From contig NZ_JAINVV010000001.1 of the NCBI RefSeq assembly GCF_019880585.1, forward strand, positions 1 to 64,000: DNA of 64,000 nucleotides, written 5' to 3'. The notes under the pieces are model-generated. The model made no database searches, had not been told where the DNA came from, and saw only the letters and a program-made list of their open reading frames with translations. Position numbers and translations under genes: made by a program. This document shows, one piece after another, positions 55,696 through 64,000 of this stretch; position 1 is the first letter of the stretch, and each line of letters starts with the position of its first letter. Source of the stretch: Sphingomonas colocasiae (lineage in GTDB: Bacteria > Pseudomonadota > Alphaproteobacteria > Sphingomonadales > Sphingomonadaceae).

Positions 55696-56937
55696 ATGAA
55701 ACTGGTATCGAAGACGGCGCTCGGAATCGTGCTGGCGCTGGGCTCCGTGTCGATCGCGGCGCTTCCCGCGCAGGCGCAGAAGAAGCCCAAGGAAGAAAAA
55801 GCCGCGCCGCTGAAGCTCAGCAAGGAATTCCGTGAGGCCGCCGGTCCGATCGACAAGGTGTACAAGGCGCAGGATTGGCCGGGCACCATGGCCGCCATCG
55901 ACGCCGCAGAGCCGGCCGCCAAGACGCCGGAGGAAATCTACACGCTCAACCAGTACCGCCTGGACGTCGGCACCAAGACGCAGAACACGGCCGCGCAGGA
56001 AAAGGCGATCACCGCCATGCTCGGCACCGGCCTGCTTCCGGCCGCCGATGTCGGCAAATATCACTTCTTCGCCGGCAAGTTCGCGTCGGATCGCAAGGAC
56101 TATGCGAAGGCGGAGACCGAATATGCCGCTGCTGCGGCCGCCAACTACGCCACCACCGATCTCTATCTGAGCCAGGCCAAGATCTATGCCGACACCGGCA
56201 AATATCCGCAGGTCCTGACGACGCTCGAAAAGGCGATCCAGGCTGAGGAAGCCACGGGCAAGAAGGCGCCGGAGGATTGGTACAAGTTCGGTTTCGGTCA
56301 GGCGTACAAGGGCAAGCTGAACAGCGAAGTCACGCGCTGGACGATGATGCACGTGAAGGCCTATCCTTCGGCCGAGAATTGGCGGACCGCGCTGGTGCTG
56401 TTCCGCGACAGCCAGAATCCGGCCGACAAGCCGCTGATCGACCTTTACCGCCTGATGCTCGCGACCGATTCGCTTGCGGGCGAGAAGGATCATTATGAAT
56501 ATGCTTTCCTCGCGAGCCGCGCCGGTTTGCCGGGCGAAGCGAAGCTGGTGCTCGATCACCTGAAGGCGAGCAAGTCGCCCGGCACCAGCCCTGACGTCAA
56601 CGAACTGCACAAGGAAGTGACCGCCAAGGTCGCCGGCGACCGTGCGTCGCTTGCAGCGGAAGAGAAGAGCGCGGCCGGTGCGGCGAACGGCGTCAGCGCC
56701 TCCGGCGTCGCCAATGCCTATCTCGGCTATGGCGATTATGCGAAGGCGGTGACCCTGTACGAACTGGCGCTGCAAAAGGGCGGCGTCGATGCCGACGAGG
56801 TCAACACCCGTCTCGGCATCGCGCTCGCGCGCCAGGGGCAGAAGGATGCCGCCAAGGCGGCCTTCGCCAAGGTGCAGGGTGCGCCCCGCGCCGGTATCGC
56901 GCAATATTGGACGGCCTGGCTCGACAAGACCGCCTGA
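55696..56937 (+). CDS. secreted TPR-like repeat protein
   Basis: I chose ATG 55696 after GGAGAAAC, giving 413 residues with a Sec signal peptide (cleavage after AQA near 28). The body is helical with tetratricopeptide-like repeats (DYAKAETEYAAAAAANYAT, ATTLYELALQKGG type). Many Lys and Ala residues suggest a soluble periplasmic protein. It is monocistronic with its own terminator. Role unknown; repeats suggest protein binding. Confidence 0.75.
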   Translation: MKLVSKTALGIVLALGSVSIAALPAQAQKKPKEEKAAPLKLSKEFREAAGPIDKVYKAQDWPGTMAAIDAAEPAAKTPEEIYTLNQYRLDVGTKTQNTAAQEKAITAMLGTGLLPAADVGKYHFFAGKFASDRKDYAKAETEYAAAAAANYATTDLYLSQAKIYADTGKYPQVLTTLEKAIQAEEATGKKAPEDWYKFGFGQAYKGKLNSEVTRWTMMHVKAYPSAENWRTALVLFRDSQNPADKPLIDLYRLMLATDSLAGEKDHYEYAFLASRAGLPGEAKLVLDHLKASKSPGTSPDVNELHKEVTAKVAGDRASLAAEEKSAAGAANGVSASGVANAYLGYGDYAKAVTLYELALQKGGVDADEVNTRLGIALARQGQKDAAKAAFAKVQGAPRAGIAQYWTAWLDKTA

Positions 56938-56956
56938 GCGTTCTGACCCATGAAAA

Positions 56957-56988
56957 GAGGGGCGGTGCTTCGCGCGCCGCCCCTTTTT
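56957..56988 (+). terminator. rho-independent terminator after TPR gene
   Basis: AGGGGCGG and CCGCCCCT flank a GC-rich loop and are followed by TTTTT. This is one of few classical U-tract terminators in the window. Confidence 0.85.
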
Positions 56989-57123
56989 CGTGTCCGTCAC
57001 TCAAGCTGGCAATGCGCGCGGCCGCGTTTCAGGACGATTTATTAGTTCGATGGAATCGTCGAACGACCCGAGCCACAGGCCAGCGACGCGAAAATCACTG
57101 TAAAATATGGCTCCCGAACATGC

Positions 57124-57142
57124 GATCCGCTTCCAGCGGATC
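57124..57142 (-). terminator. stem-loop after the Lrp-type regulator
   Basis: GATCCGC and GCGGATC form a 7-bp stem around TTCCA, just downstream of the minus-strand regulator stop. There is no U-tract. Confidence 0.5.
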
Positions 57143-57149
57143 ACCTGCT

Positions 57150-57635
57150 CTAGGGCAGGTCGACATCTTCGAAGGGCACACCGGGTTCGTATTTCGAACG
57201 GCGGATGGTCAGCGACGTTTTCACGCTGATCACATTGGGTGCGGGGGTGAGTTTGGATGTCAGGAAATTCTGGAAGCTCTGAAGGTCGCGCGCGACGATC
57301 TTCAGCAGGAAATCGATTTCGCCGTTGAGCATGTAGCATTCGCGCACTTCCGGCAGGTCCGCGACATGATTCTCGAACGCCTGCAGATCGGCTTCCGCCT
57401 GGCTGCGCAGGCTGACCATCGCGAAGATGGTGATGCCATAGCCGAGCGCCGCCTGATCGAGCCGGGCGTTGTAGCCCTGGATCACCCCGGCATCTTCCAG
57501 GCTGCGGACGCGCCGCAGGCAGGGTGGGGCCGTAAGCCCGATGCGCGAGGCGAGTTCGACATTCGTCATGCGTCCGTCGCCCTGAAGCAGGGCGAGAATC
57601 TGACGATCGAGATCGTCGATGGATAATTGCGCCAT
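57150..57635 (-). CDS. Lrp/AsnC family transcriptional regulator
   Basis: The 161-residue protein starts at ATG 57635 with GGAAG 8 nt upstream. The N-terminal helix-turn-helix (DDLDRQILALLQGDGRMTNV, then LASRIGLTAPPCLRRVRSLE) binds DNA. The C-terminal RAM domain (GITIFAMVSLRSQAEADLQ) binds amino acids. It is divergent from the histidine kinase. The regulated amino-acid gene is not seen nearby. Confidence 0.93.
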   Translation of the reverse strand: MAQLSIDDLDRQILALLQGDGRMTNVELASRIGLTAPPCLRRVRSLEDAGVIQGYNARLDQAALGYGITIFAMVSLRSQAEADLQAFENHVADLPEVRECYMLNGEIDFLLKIVARDLQSFQNFLTSKLTPAPNVISVKTSLTIRRSKYEPGVPFEDVDLP

Positions 57636-57809
57636 CAGAAGAACTTCCATTCCGGTATAGGCGCCAGTGTATAATTTAATTACGAGCCATTGCAATTGTC
57701 CCACATTGCAACGGCAGCTTTTTCCTGGGTTCCCCTGAACCTTCGCCTTGGCTATCCAGCTTGGCAGCGGGCCGCGAAATGGGGCCTGGCATTGCGAGGA
57801 GCGAGCGCT

Positions 57810-59477
57810 TTGCGGTTCGACGACATGGCGGCGACGGTGATTGCGCGATCGGGCGCGACGCCGGAGGCACGCCGCGTCGCCTGGCGCCAGCTCGTCGATC
57901 TTGTGGCCCAGTGCCGCACCGACCATGATCAGGTGGATACCGTGTACGGCACGCTGCGGGCCTGGCGCGGTGGGGTTCCCGCCGTCGAGCGGGCACAGAC
58001 CGCGCGTGCTCTTGCCGGCCGCAGGATTCCGCCCGCGCTGTTCGCCTTTTTCGCGGAGGACGGCGCGGGGATCGCGGCGCCGCTCGCGCGTACGGCGCGA
58101 TTCGATGTCGATCAATGGACCGCCTTGCTGCCGGCGCTTCCGCCGCCCGTGCGTGCGCTGCTGCGGCATCGCACCGATCTGGACCCCGCAGTGGCGCATG
58201 CGCTGGCCAGCTTCGGCGCCGCCGATATGGTGATCGCCGGCCCGTCCGCGGAAACCGCTTTCGAATCTCAGGCTGAAACGGATCCCGTCGCGGCGCTGGA
58301 CGGACCGCCCGAGCCCGATCCGTTGACCGGCGGGGTACAGATCCGCGAGTTGGTCGATCGTATCGCCGCCTATCGTCGCGAACGTCCACTCCCTGCGGCC
58401 GAGGCGGGGCCGAGCGTGGACACGGCGCAGGCGGAGGCCTTTCGCTTCGAAACCGGATCGGACGGTATCGTCACCTGGGTCGAGGGCGCCCCGCGTGAGC
58501 CGCTGATCGGCATTTCGATCGCGGCGGTGGCCGATGCGCATGATCATGGTGTCGATGGCCATGTCGCCGGTGCCTATCGCCGCCGCGCCCCGTTCCGCGA
58601 TGCGCGGTTGTCTGTCGCCGGGGGCGGGGCATCGTCGGGCGAATGGCGGATTTCCGCCGTGCCTTTCTTCAATCACAAGGATGGCCGCTTCACCGGCTAT
58701 CGCGGCACTGCCCGCCGTCCGCGCATCGACGAGGTCGCGCGCGTGCCCGGCGGCGGCACCGGCCTCTATGGATCGGCGCTGCCGCCCGAGTCGCTGCGCC
58801 AGCTTGTCCATGAACTGCGCACGCCGCTCAACGCGATCCTCGGTTTCGCCGAGATGATCGATCGGCAGATGCTTGGGCCGGCCGCGCAGGATTATCGGTC
58901 GAAGGCGATCGAGATATTGGGGGAGGCGCGCCGACTACTCGGCGCCGTTGACGATCTCGACACCGCCGCACGTGTAGACAGTAACGCGCTGCGGCTGGAA
59001 CGTGCGCGGGTCGATGGTGCGGCGCTGCTTGAGCGCGTCTGCGGCGAGCTCGCGCCGCTCACCGACGATCGCGGCGTTCATCTGCGGGTGAGCGTCGCGC
59101 GGGGCCTGCCCGCCTTGTCGGTGGACCCGTCGGCGCTTGAACGCATGTTTTCGCGCCTGCTGGCGGCGGTGATCGCGGTCACCGCGTCGGGGGAAGCGCT
59201 CAGCGTCAAGCTGGAGCCCGAAACCTCGCAGGTCGCGCTCAGGATCGGGCGCCCGCGCGCGTTGGGGGAACAGGACGAGCGCGCGCTGCTCGATCCCGGC
59301 TACAGCCCCGATGGCGACTGGCCGGAAGCGCCGCTGCTGGGCCTCGGTTTCGCGCTGCGCCTGGTGCGCAATCTGGCGCTTGCTGCGGGCGGGCAGTTCG
59401 TGATCGGTGCGGACAGTTTCGCGCTGGTCCTGCCTGGCGCGATCGGGACGCCGGCGAAGGGGGAAAATAGTGGCTGA
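57810..59477 (+). CDS. histidine kinase-like protein with degenerate ATPase domain
   Basis: I chose TTG 57810 because GAGGAG lies 8 nt upstream (555 residues). The N-terminal 300 residues are a helical region and a PAS-like segment. The HisKA box LVHELRTPLNAIL has its His near residue 333. The ATPase domain keeps GLGFALRLVRN but I see no N-box Asn and no DxGxG. It may be a phosphatase, scaffold or pseudokinase. It overlaps the deacetylase gene by 8 bp. No response regulator is adjacent. Confidence 0.8.
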   Translation: MRFDDMAATVIARSGATPEARRVAWRQLVDLVAQCRTDHDQVDTVYGTLRAWRGGVPAVERAQTARALAGRRIPPALFAFFAEDGAGIAAPLARTARFDVDQWTALLPALPPPVRALLRHRTDLDPAVAHALASFGAADMVIAGPSAETAFESQAETDPVAALDGPPEPDPLTGGVQIRELVDRIAAYRRERPLPAAEAGPSVDTAQAEAFRFETGSDGIVTWVEGAPREPLIGISIAAVADAHDHGVDGHVAGAYRRRAPFRDARLSVAGGGASSGEWRISAVPFFNHKDGRFTGYRGTARRPRIDEVARVPGGGTGLYGSALPPESLRQLVHELRTPLNAILGFAEMIDRQMLGPAAQDYRSKAIEILGEARRLLGAVDDLDTAARVDSNALRLERARVDGAALLERVCGELAPLTDDRGVHLRVSVARGLPALSVDPSALERMFSRLLAAVIAVTASGEALSVKLEPETSQVALRIGRPRALGEQDERALLDPGYSPDGDWPEAPLLGLGFALRLVRNLALAAGGQFVIGADSFALVLPGAIGTPAKGENSG

Positions 59478-60546
59478 CGCGATCGCCGAGCCGCAGCTTG
59501 CCGGGAATGCAGAAATCAATGTCGCGGATCGGGGCGTGCGGATCGACGTACCGCCGCCCGCCTCCGCACATGCGCCGCTCGCTGCCGATTTCGGCCGGCG
59601 CTTCTTCGTCGTGTGCGATACCGAGGAGGAGTTCGACTGGACCAAGCCGCTGGCGCGCGAGAATGTCGCGACCGAGACGGTGCGGGCGCTTCCCGAAGGC
59701 CAGGCGATGTTCGAGGCGAATGGTGTCGCGCCCTGTTATGTCGTCGATCATCCCATCGCCGACAGCGACGAGGCGGTCGCGATCATGGGGCCGTGGCTCG
59801 AAAGCGGCGCCTGCTCGATCGGCACCCAGCTTCACACCTGGGTCAATCCGCCGTTCGAGGAAGAACTGACGCCGCGCAACAGCTTCTGCGGCAATCTTCC
59901 GCCCGCGCTCGAGCGTGCGAAGATCGTGGCGCTGACCGAACGGATCGCCGAGCGTTTCGGCAAGCGGCCCGACATCTATCGCGCCGGTCGCTACGGCATC
60001 GGCCCCAACAGCGCCGCCATCCTGGAATCATTGGGTTATCGGCTGGACGTCTCGGTGCGCAGCCTGTTCCGCTATCATGGCGAAGGCGGGCCGGATTTCA
60101 TCGGCTTCGGGCTGGAGCCTTTCTGGGCCGGTCCCAAGGGGACCCTGCTCGAAGTGCCGCTGACCGCCGCCTTTATCGGCCATCTGCGCGTCTTCGGGCG
60201 TTCGCTGCACCGGCTCAGCCAGATCCTGCCGCGCGGCGAGGGCATATTGTCGCGCACCGGCCTGTTCACGCGCGTGCCGCTGACGCCCGAAGGTTATGGC
60301 AAGCATGAGGCGTGCGAGGCGATCCGTGTGCTGGCGGGGGAAGGGCTCGATATCTTCAGCCTGTCCTTTCATTCGCCGTCGCTGGAAGCCGGTTTTACCC
60401 CCTATGTTCGCGACGCTGCCGATCTCAGGGAGTTCTACGCCTGGTGGGATGCGGTGTTCGCCGAGTTCGCGAGACTGGGCATCCGGCCGACCGGGCTGGA
60501 CGAGATTGTCGCGGCGGCCTGGCGGAAGCGCGCGGGCGCGCGCTGA
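59470..60546 (+). CDS. polysaccharide deacetylase-like protein
   Basis: Start GTG 59470 (358 residues) lies inside the kinase stop region after GGGGGAAAA. VVCDTEEEFDW holds the metal-binding Asp, GTQLHTWVNPP the His, and FHSPSLEAG a second His. RAGRYGIGPN is a family landmark. No signal peptide is present, so it is cytoplasmic. Overlap with the kinase gene predicts coordinated expression, perhaps for envelope polysaccharide changes. Confidence 0.88.
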   Translation: MADAIAEPQLAGNAEINVADRGVRIDVPPPASAHAPLAADFGRRFFVVCDTEEEFDWTKPLARENVATETVRALPEGQAMFEANGVAPCYVVDHPIADSDEAVAIMGPWLESGACSIGTQLHTWVNPPFEEELTPRNSFCGNLPPALERAKIVALTERIAERFGKRPDIYRAGRYGIGPNSAAILESLGYRLDVSVRSLFRYHGEGGPDFIGFGLEPFWAGPKGTLLEVPLTAAFIGHLRVFGRSLHRLSQILPRGEGILSRTGLFTRVPLTPEGYGKHEACEAIRVLAGEGLDIFSLSFHSPSLEAGFTPYVRDAADLREFYAWWDAVFAEFARLGIRPTGLDEIVAAAWRKRAGAR

Positions 60547-60576
60547 ACCGATCTTGATGAAGCCTGAAAGCGTGCG

Positions 60577-61131
60577 ATGGCGCGGCTGATCCTGTTCAAC
60601 AAGCCTTATGGCGTGCTCTCGCAATTCACCGATCGCGGAACCGAGGGCGCGCGGGCGACCTTGTCCGATTTCATCGATATGCCCGGGGTTTATCCGGCCG
60701 GCCGGCTCGATCGCGACAGCGAGGGGCTTTTGCTGCTGACCGACGACGGCAGGCTTCAGGCGCGCATCGCGGATCCGCGCTTCAAACTGCCCAAGACCTA
60801 TCTCGTCCAAGTGGAGGGCGATCCCGATGATGCCGCTCTCGAACCGCTGAGGCGCGGCGTGATGCTCAATGACGGCCCGACGCGACCGGCAGAGGCGGAA
60901 TGTATCGATGATCCGGCGCTCTGGCTGCGCGATCCGCCCGTGCGTTTCCGCAAGAGCGTGCCGGATCGCTGGATCAGCCTGACGATCCGTGAAGGGCGCA
61001 ATCGCCAGGTGCGCCGCATGACCGCCGCGATCGGCTATCCCACGCTCCGCCTCGTGCGCTGGCGCATTGGCGACTGGGCGCTGGATGGCGTGGCGCCCGG
61101 CGAATGGCGCGCCGCCGCTGTGAAGGGCTGA
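60577..61131 (+). CDS. rRNA pseudouridine synthase (RsuA/RluE type)
   Basis: The 184-residue protein lacks an S4 domain and begins [16 protein letters not shown]. The catalytic loop [17 protein letters not shown] near 46-62 holds the Asp. [19 protein letters not shown] completes the pattern. E. coli RluE has this size and modifies 23S rRNA; position here is unproven. It ends 3 bp before a repeat. Confidence 0.9.
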   Translation: MARLILFNKPYGVLSQFTDRGTEGARATLSDFIDMPGVYPAGRLDRDSEGLLLLTDDGRLQARIADPRFKLPKTYLVQVEGDPDDAALEPLRRGVMLNDGPTRPAEAECIDDPALWLRDPPVRFRKSVPDRWISLTIREGRNRQVRRMTAAIGYPTLRLVRWRIGDWALDGVAPGEWRAAAVKG

Positions 61132-61133
61132 TA

Positions 61134-61229
61134 CCAAGATGCGATGAGCGTGACTCATCGCATTTTGGTCAAGTCCGCGCGGCGCTTGAGCGTTCCAAGG
61201 TGCGGATGCGTCAGCATCCCTGCACCTTG
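61134..61229. repeat. multi-hairpin intergenic repeat between convergent genes
   Basis: CCAAGATGCGATGAG (61134-61148) pairs with CTCATCGCATTTTGG (61154-61168) over 15 bp. A second hairpin joins CAAGGTGCGGATGC (61196-61209) with GCATCC-CT-GCACCTTG (61214-61229). A weaker CAAG/CTTG arm lies between. The compact cloverleaf-like unit recalls dispersed repeats of sphingomonads. Confidence 0.8.
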
Positions 61230-61241
61230 ATATGATACGGC

Positions 61242-62795
61242 TCAGGCCAGTTGCGGGGGAAGCCGTTTCGCCGTCCAGTCGTTCGCCTGCATATAGGCAT
61301 GGCCGAGCTGAAGGCAGGCAAGCTCACGCGTGACCGGGGCCACGATCTGGATACCGACAGGCAGCCCGTTGGCGGTGAACCCCGCCGGCACGGCCAGCGA
61401 TGGGCATCCGGACATGGTGATCAGGAAATTGCCTTTCTGCCATTCGTGATAGCTGCCCATCGCCTGTCCATTGATCTCGTGTGGCCAGTCGAGCTTTCCG
61501 TCGAACGGGAGGATCTGGGTGGCGGGTGCGATCAGATAGTCATATCGGGCGAACAGCTTGCGCACCGCGTTATACCATTGGCTGCGCACCACCGATGCCG
61601 CGCGAAGATCGAAGGCGGAGAGTTTCAGCCCGTTCTCGACTTCGTAAATCGCCTCGGGCTTCATCAGCTTGCGCTTTTCCGGCGCCGCATAAAGCTCGGC
61701 GATACCTCCGCCGGACTGCCACGCGCGCATCTTCAGCAATGCTTGCCAGACGGGCTCGATGGCCATGTCGGGCACTGCATCTTCCACCGAACAGCCCAAG
61801 GCTTCCAGCGTCTTCAGCGCCTCTCCGCATTGGGCCATCACCGCCGGCTCGGTGGGAACCGTGCCACCAAAGTCTCCAAGCCAGCCGATTCTCTTGCCCT
61901 TGGGGCTTGCGGAGAGGCTGGCGGTGAGATCCAGGCTGTCGCCTTCCATAGAGAGTGGCGCGCGATCGTCGTGACCACACTGCACCTTCAGGAGCAGGGC
62001 GAGATCGGGAATATTGCGCGCCATGGGGCCGAGCACACCCATGCCCGGAAACCAGACATCGTCACCGGACATGGCGATGCGGCCGAACCCGGTGCGAAAG
62101 CCGATCACATTGTTCCAGGCCGCCGGATTGCGCAGGCTGCCGCCGAAATCGCTGCCGTCCGCGACGGGCAGCATGCGCATCGCCAGCGCCGCGCCCGCGC
62201 CACCGCTGCTGCCGCCGGCGGACCGCGTCGTGTCGTACGGATTGCGGGTGGTGCCGTAGACGGCGTTGTAGCTATGCGATCCCAGGCCGAATTCGGGCAC
62301 ATTGGTCTTGCCGATGAAGATCGCCCCCGCGCGGCGGAGCCGCTCCACCATCAGCCCGTCGGCAATGGGCACATGATCGCGGAAGATCTGCGATCCGCGC
62401 GTCGACACGATGCCCTTGACCGGCTGGAGATCCTTCACCGCGTGGGGGAAACCGTGAAGCGTGCCCAGCCATTCGCCGCGCCTCGCCAGATCGTCCTGCC
62501 TGCCGGCCTCCGCCATCAGCATCGTCCGATCCTGTCGCGCGACGATCGCGTTCACCACGGGGTTGTTCCGATCGATATGATCGAGGAACGCCGTCATCAC
62601 CTCTACGCAGGATGCGCGCCGCGCCCGGATCGTCGCGGCGAGCGTGGTCGCGTCCATCATGACGAGTTCGTTCGTCGCGCTCTTCGCCGTTGCGGTCGCC
62701 GGCGCGGCATGGCCCATCGCGGCGATCGCGCCGCCCGCCAGCCCGCAAAAGGCGCGCCTGCTCAGTGCCGTATCCGAACCGTCCACATCCGCCAT
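61242..62795 (-). CDS. Tat-exported amidase
   Basis: Amidase-signature enzymes hydrolyse amides with a Ser-cisSer-Lys triad. The 517-residue protein has a twin-arginine signal (SRRAFCGLAGGAIAAMG) near 12-28. Lys121 lies in AVKDLQ, GGSSGG at 194-199 holds the cis-serine and GSDFGGS at 214-220 holds the nucleophile. A folded export to the periplasm is expected. The substrate is unknown. It is monocistronic. Confidence 0.93.
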   Translation of the reverse strand: MADVDGSDTALSRRAFCGLAGGAIAAMGHAAPATATAKSATNELVMMDATTLAATIRARRASCVEVMTAFLDHIDRNNPVVNAIVARQDRTMLMAEAGRQDDLARRGEWLGTLHGFPHAVKDLQPVKGIVSTRGSQIFRDHVPIADGLMVERLRRAGAIFIGKTNVPEFGLGSHSYNAVYGTTRNPYDTTRSAGGSSGGAGAALAMRMLPVADGSDFGGSLRNPAAWNNVIGFRTGFGRIAMSGDDVWFPGMGVLGPMARNIPDLALLLKVQCGHDDRAPLSMEGDSLDLTASLSASPKGKRIGWLGDFGGTVPTEPAVMAQCGEALKTLEALGCSVEDAVPDMAIEPVWQALLKMRAWQSGGGIAELYAAPEKRKLMKPEAIYEVENGLKLSAFDLRAASVVRSQWYNAVRKLFARYDYLIAPATQILPFDGKLDWPHEINGQAMGSYHEWQKGNFLITMSGCPSLAVPAGFTANGLPVGIQIVAPVTRELACLQLGHAYMQANDWTAKRLPPQLA

Positions 62796-62858
62796 CGCGA
62801 TTCCCCCAACTCAACGCACGAATTGATGCCATTCGTTGTGCGGCGCGGCAAACCCCTT

Positions 62859-63440
62859 TCAGCGCAGGGACCCGTCACGCAACATCCCGATCTCCCATTG
62901 CAGATTGGCGTGCGCATCGGCCTCGTGCTTGGTGAAGCCGGGGGTGTGGAAGATCCTCATCTTGTCGAACCGTTCCAGCACGAGCGCGCGGTTGGGACGA
63001 TAGATATCGTCGGGCACGAAGCCATATTCGCGCCGGATCTGATCGGAATAGCGGGCATAGGCGGCCCGTGATGCGCCGAAGATGCCGAGATCGAGATCGT
63101 TGAGCAGATTCTGCGCGCCCGATCCCGCCTCATGCCGCTTCGTGCCCATGATCAGCGCGGCCACCAGCGGCGCGTCTATATCGGTCGCTGACAGGTCTCT
63201 CAGCGCCTGTTCGGCCGATGCTTCTTCATTATTCGCGGCGTGTGGATCATAGATGATGTCGTGCAGCCAGATCGCCGCGATCATCTCTCGGCTCGCCTCG
63301 GCGTCCGGCAGGTGGGCAAGCATGTGCGTGACATGGTCGAGCGTGTGATAATGGCGATGGGGCTCGGAAAGCTGCGCGATCCAGGCGGAGGTGACGGGGT
63401 GGGAAAGGCCCAGCCTGTCCAGGGATTCTTCGAGCAGCAT
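62859..63440 (-). CDS. HD-domain predicted phosphohydrolase
   Basis: The 193-residue protein matches the family of predicted metal-dependent HD phosphohydrolases. PHRHYHTLDHVTHML near 27-41 and WLHDIIYDPHAANNEEASA near 58-76 carry the His and His-Asp ligands. An Asp near residue 115 (NDLDLGIFG) completes the site. The ATG at 63440 precedes a 106-bp divergent gap to the sigma factor. Substrate unknown. Confidence 0.88.
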   Translation of the reverse strand: MLLEESLDRLGLSHPVTSAWIAQLSEPHRHYHTLDHVTHMLAHLPDAEASREMIAAIWLHDIIYDPHAANNEEASAEQALRDLSATDIDAPLVAALIMGTKRHEAGSGAQNLLNDLDLGIFGASRAAYARYSDQIRREYGFVPDDIYRPNRALVLERFDKMRIFHTPGFTKHEADAHANLQWEIGMLRDGSLR

Positions 63441-63546
63441 GGGTCTCCCTTGTTCTGCCGGACCGAAATCCGAACCGGCATTTCATACATGGCTTCACGC
63501 GCGCGTCACATTCGCCGGCTAGCGGGCGCCTTACAGGCGCGAATCC

Positions 63547-64000
63547 ATGACCGGCTCTCTTTCCCCTCAACCGCTTCAGCAGGCCGCCGGTGATGTCGAC
63601 TGGTCGGGGGTTCGCGGCGCCGTCCGGAATTATGTGCTCGGCCGAACCGGCCGGCACGATCTGGCGGACGATATCGCGCAGGAAACCGTGGCGAGCCTGA
63701 TCGAATATGGCCGGACCCATCAAATCGCGACGATCTATGGGTTGGGCTTCCGGATCGCCGGCAAGCTCCTGCTGAAGCATCATCGGGCGGCGGCGCGCAT
63801 GAGTGAGGATGAAATCGCGGAAAGTCATGCCAGCAACGATCCCTTGCCCGATCATATGGTCGCGGTGCGGCAGGATGTGGCGCTGGTGTCTCGGATCCTG
63901 CGCCGTATGCCCAGGCTGCGGCGCGAAGTGCTTGTGCGCAGGCGCATAAGGGGGGAATCCTGCGCGACGATCGCACAGGCGCTGAACATGAGCACGAAAG
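63547..64000 (+). CDS. ECF-type sigma factor, cut by the window end
   Basis: ATG 63547 opens 151 codons that run off the edge. Region 2 is around LADDIAQETVASLIEYG and region 4 begins at RILRRMPRLRREVLVRRRIR followed by GESCATIAQALNMSTK, the start of the helix-turn-helix. This is the layout of ECF sigma factors of the FecI type, which often regulate iron uptake with a FecR partner. The partner would lie to the right. Family subgroup is inference. Confidence 0.85.
   Translation, partial: MTGSLSPQPLQQAAGDVDWSGVRGAVRNYVLGRTGRHDLADDIAQETVASLIEYGRTHQIATIYGLGFRIAGKLLLKHHRAAARMSEDEIAESHASNDPLPDHMVAVRQDVALVSRILRRMPRLRREVLVRRRIRGESCATIAQALNMSTK

Noticed and set aside
57001-57149. Protein-like minus-strand stretch reading GLWLGSFDDSIELIN after the Lrp gene
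   Set aside because: It is part of a frame running under the Lrp gene, has no start or ribosome site of its own, and contains the hairpin 57124-57142.

Overview
The window looks like chromosomal DNA of an alphaproteobacterium of the Sphingomonadaceae (Sphingomonas-like). It is GC-rich with strong GC3 bias and uses many GTG/TTG starts. Gene neighbourhoods typical of the group include mfd-sdhE//recG, yqeY-dnaG-rpoD, carA-carB-greA, eno-ftsB-pdhA-pdhB with a lipoyl domain on E1-beta, and DUF4170. Species cannot be fixed from the sequence alone.

Layout. 1-1130 is a small accessory patch at the 3' end of tRNA-Asn: an IS5-like transposase tail, a truncated DGQHR/DndB-like gene and a start-less coding remnant. 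1360-5871 holds nadK-moaA, an EAL (c-di-GMP) protein and a GAF protein. 5932-15432 is a housekeeping block: mfd, sdhE, recG, a PilZ protein, tyrS, a DOMON-like protein and a NamZ-like muramidase. 15489-20355 contains a VWA protein and a MoxR ATPase separated by a soluble chemoreceptor. 20661-25480 is the rpoD-dnaG-yqeY group, invaded by a DUF559 gene bounded by inverted REP palindromes. 25609-31350 is carA-carB-greA-rhomboid. 31393-33787 is DUF4170 and a four-gene membrane-tether operon with histone-H1-like tails. 33966-38222 is eno, ftsB, pdhA, pdhB.

38281-41086 is a trio of overlapping Tad-type pseudopilin/TadG genes. 41194-45231 holds a phytoene-synthase-like protein, an EF-hand protein, trmFO, DUF488, VOC and YhhN genes. 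45388-48594 is an iron/haem uptake unit: a Fur-like box, a TonB receptor gene with a frameshift, and a DUF6607 protein. 48684-51770 has catB with an attenuator-like leader, a 54-codon ORF and an overlapping cupin/acyltransferase pair. 51870-56937 is gyrA, yaaA and a secreted repeat protein. 57150-64000 contains an Lrp regulator, a degenerate histidine kinase overlapping a polysaccharide deacetylase, a pseudouridine synthase, a Tat-exported amidase, an HD hydrolase and the start of an ECF sigma factor.

The most unusual signals are five. The DUF559-REP unit appears to have replaced the translation start of dnaG. A strictly alternating purine-pyrimidine 30-mer lies just upstream of gyrA. The acidic residue usual at the quinolone-binding position of GyrA is Met. 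The membrane-tether operon has AKP-rich tails at opposite ends of two proteins. An HxD...H cupin overlaps a CelD/BioF2-type acyltransferase. No CRISPR array, prophage or complete IS was seen. I did not find a clearly new, self-contained multi-gene system.
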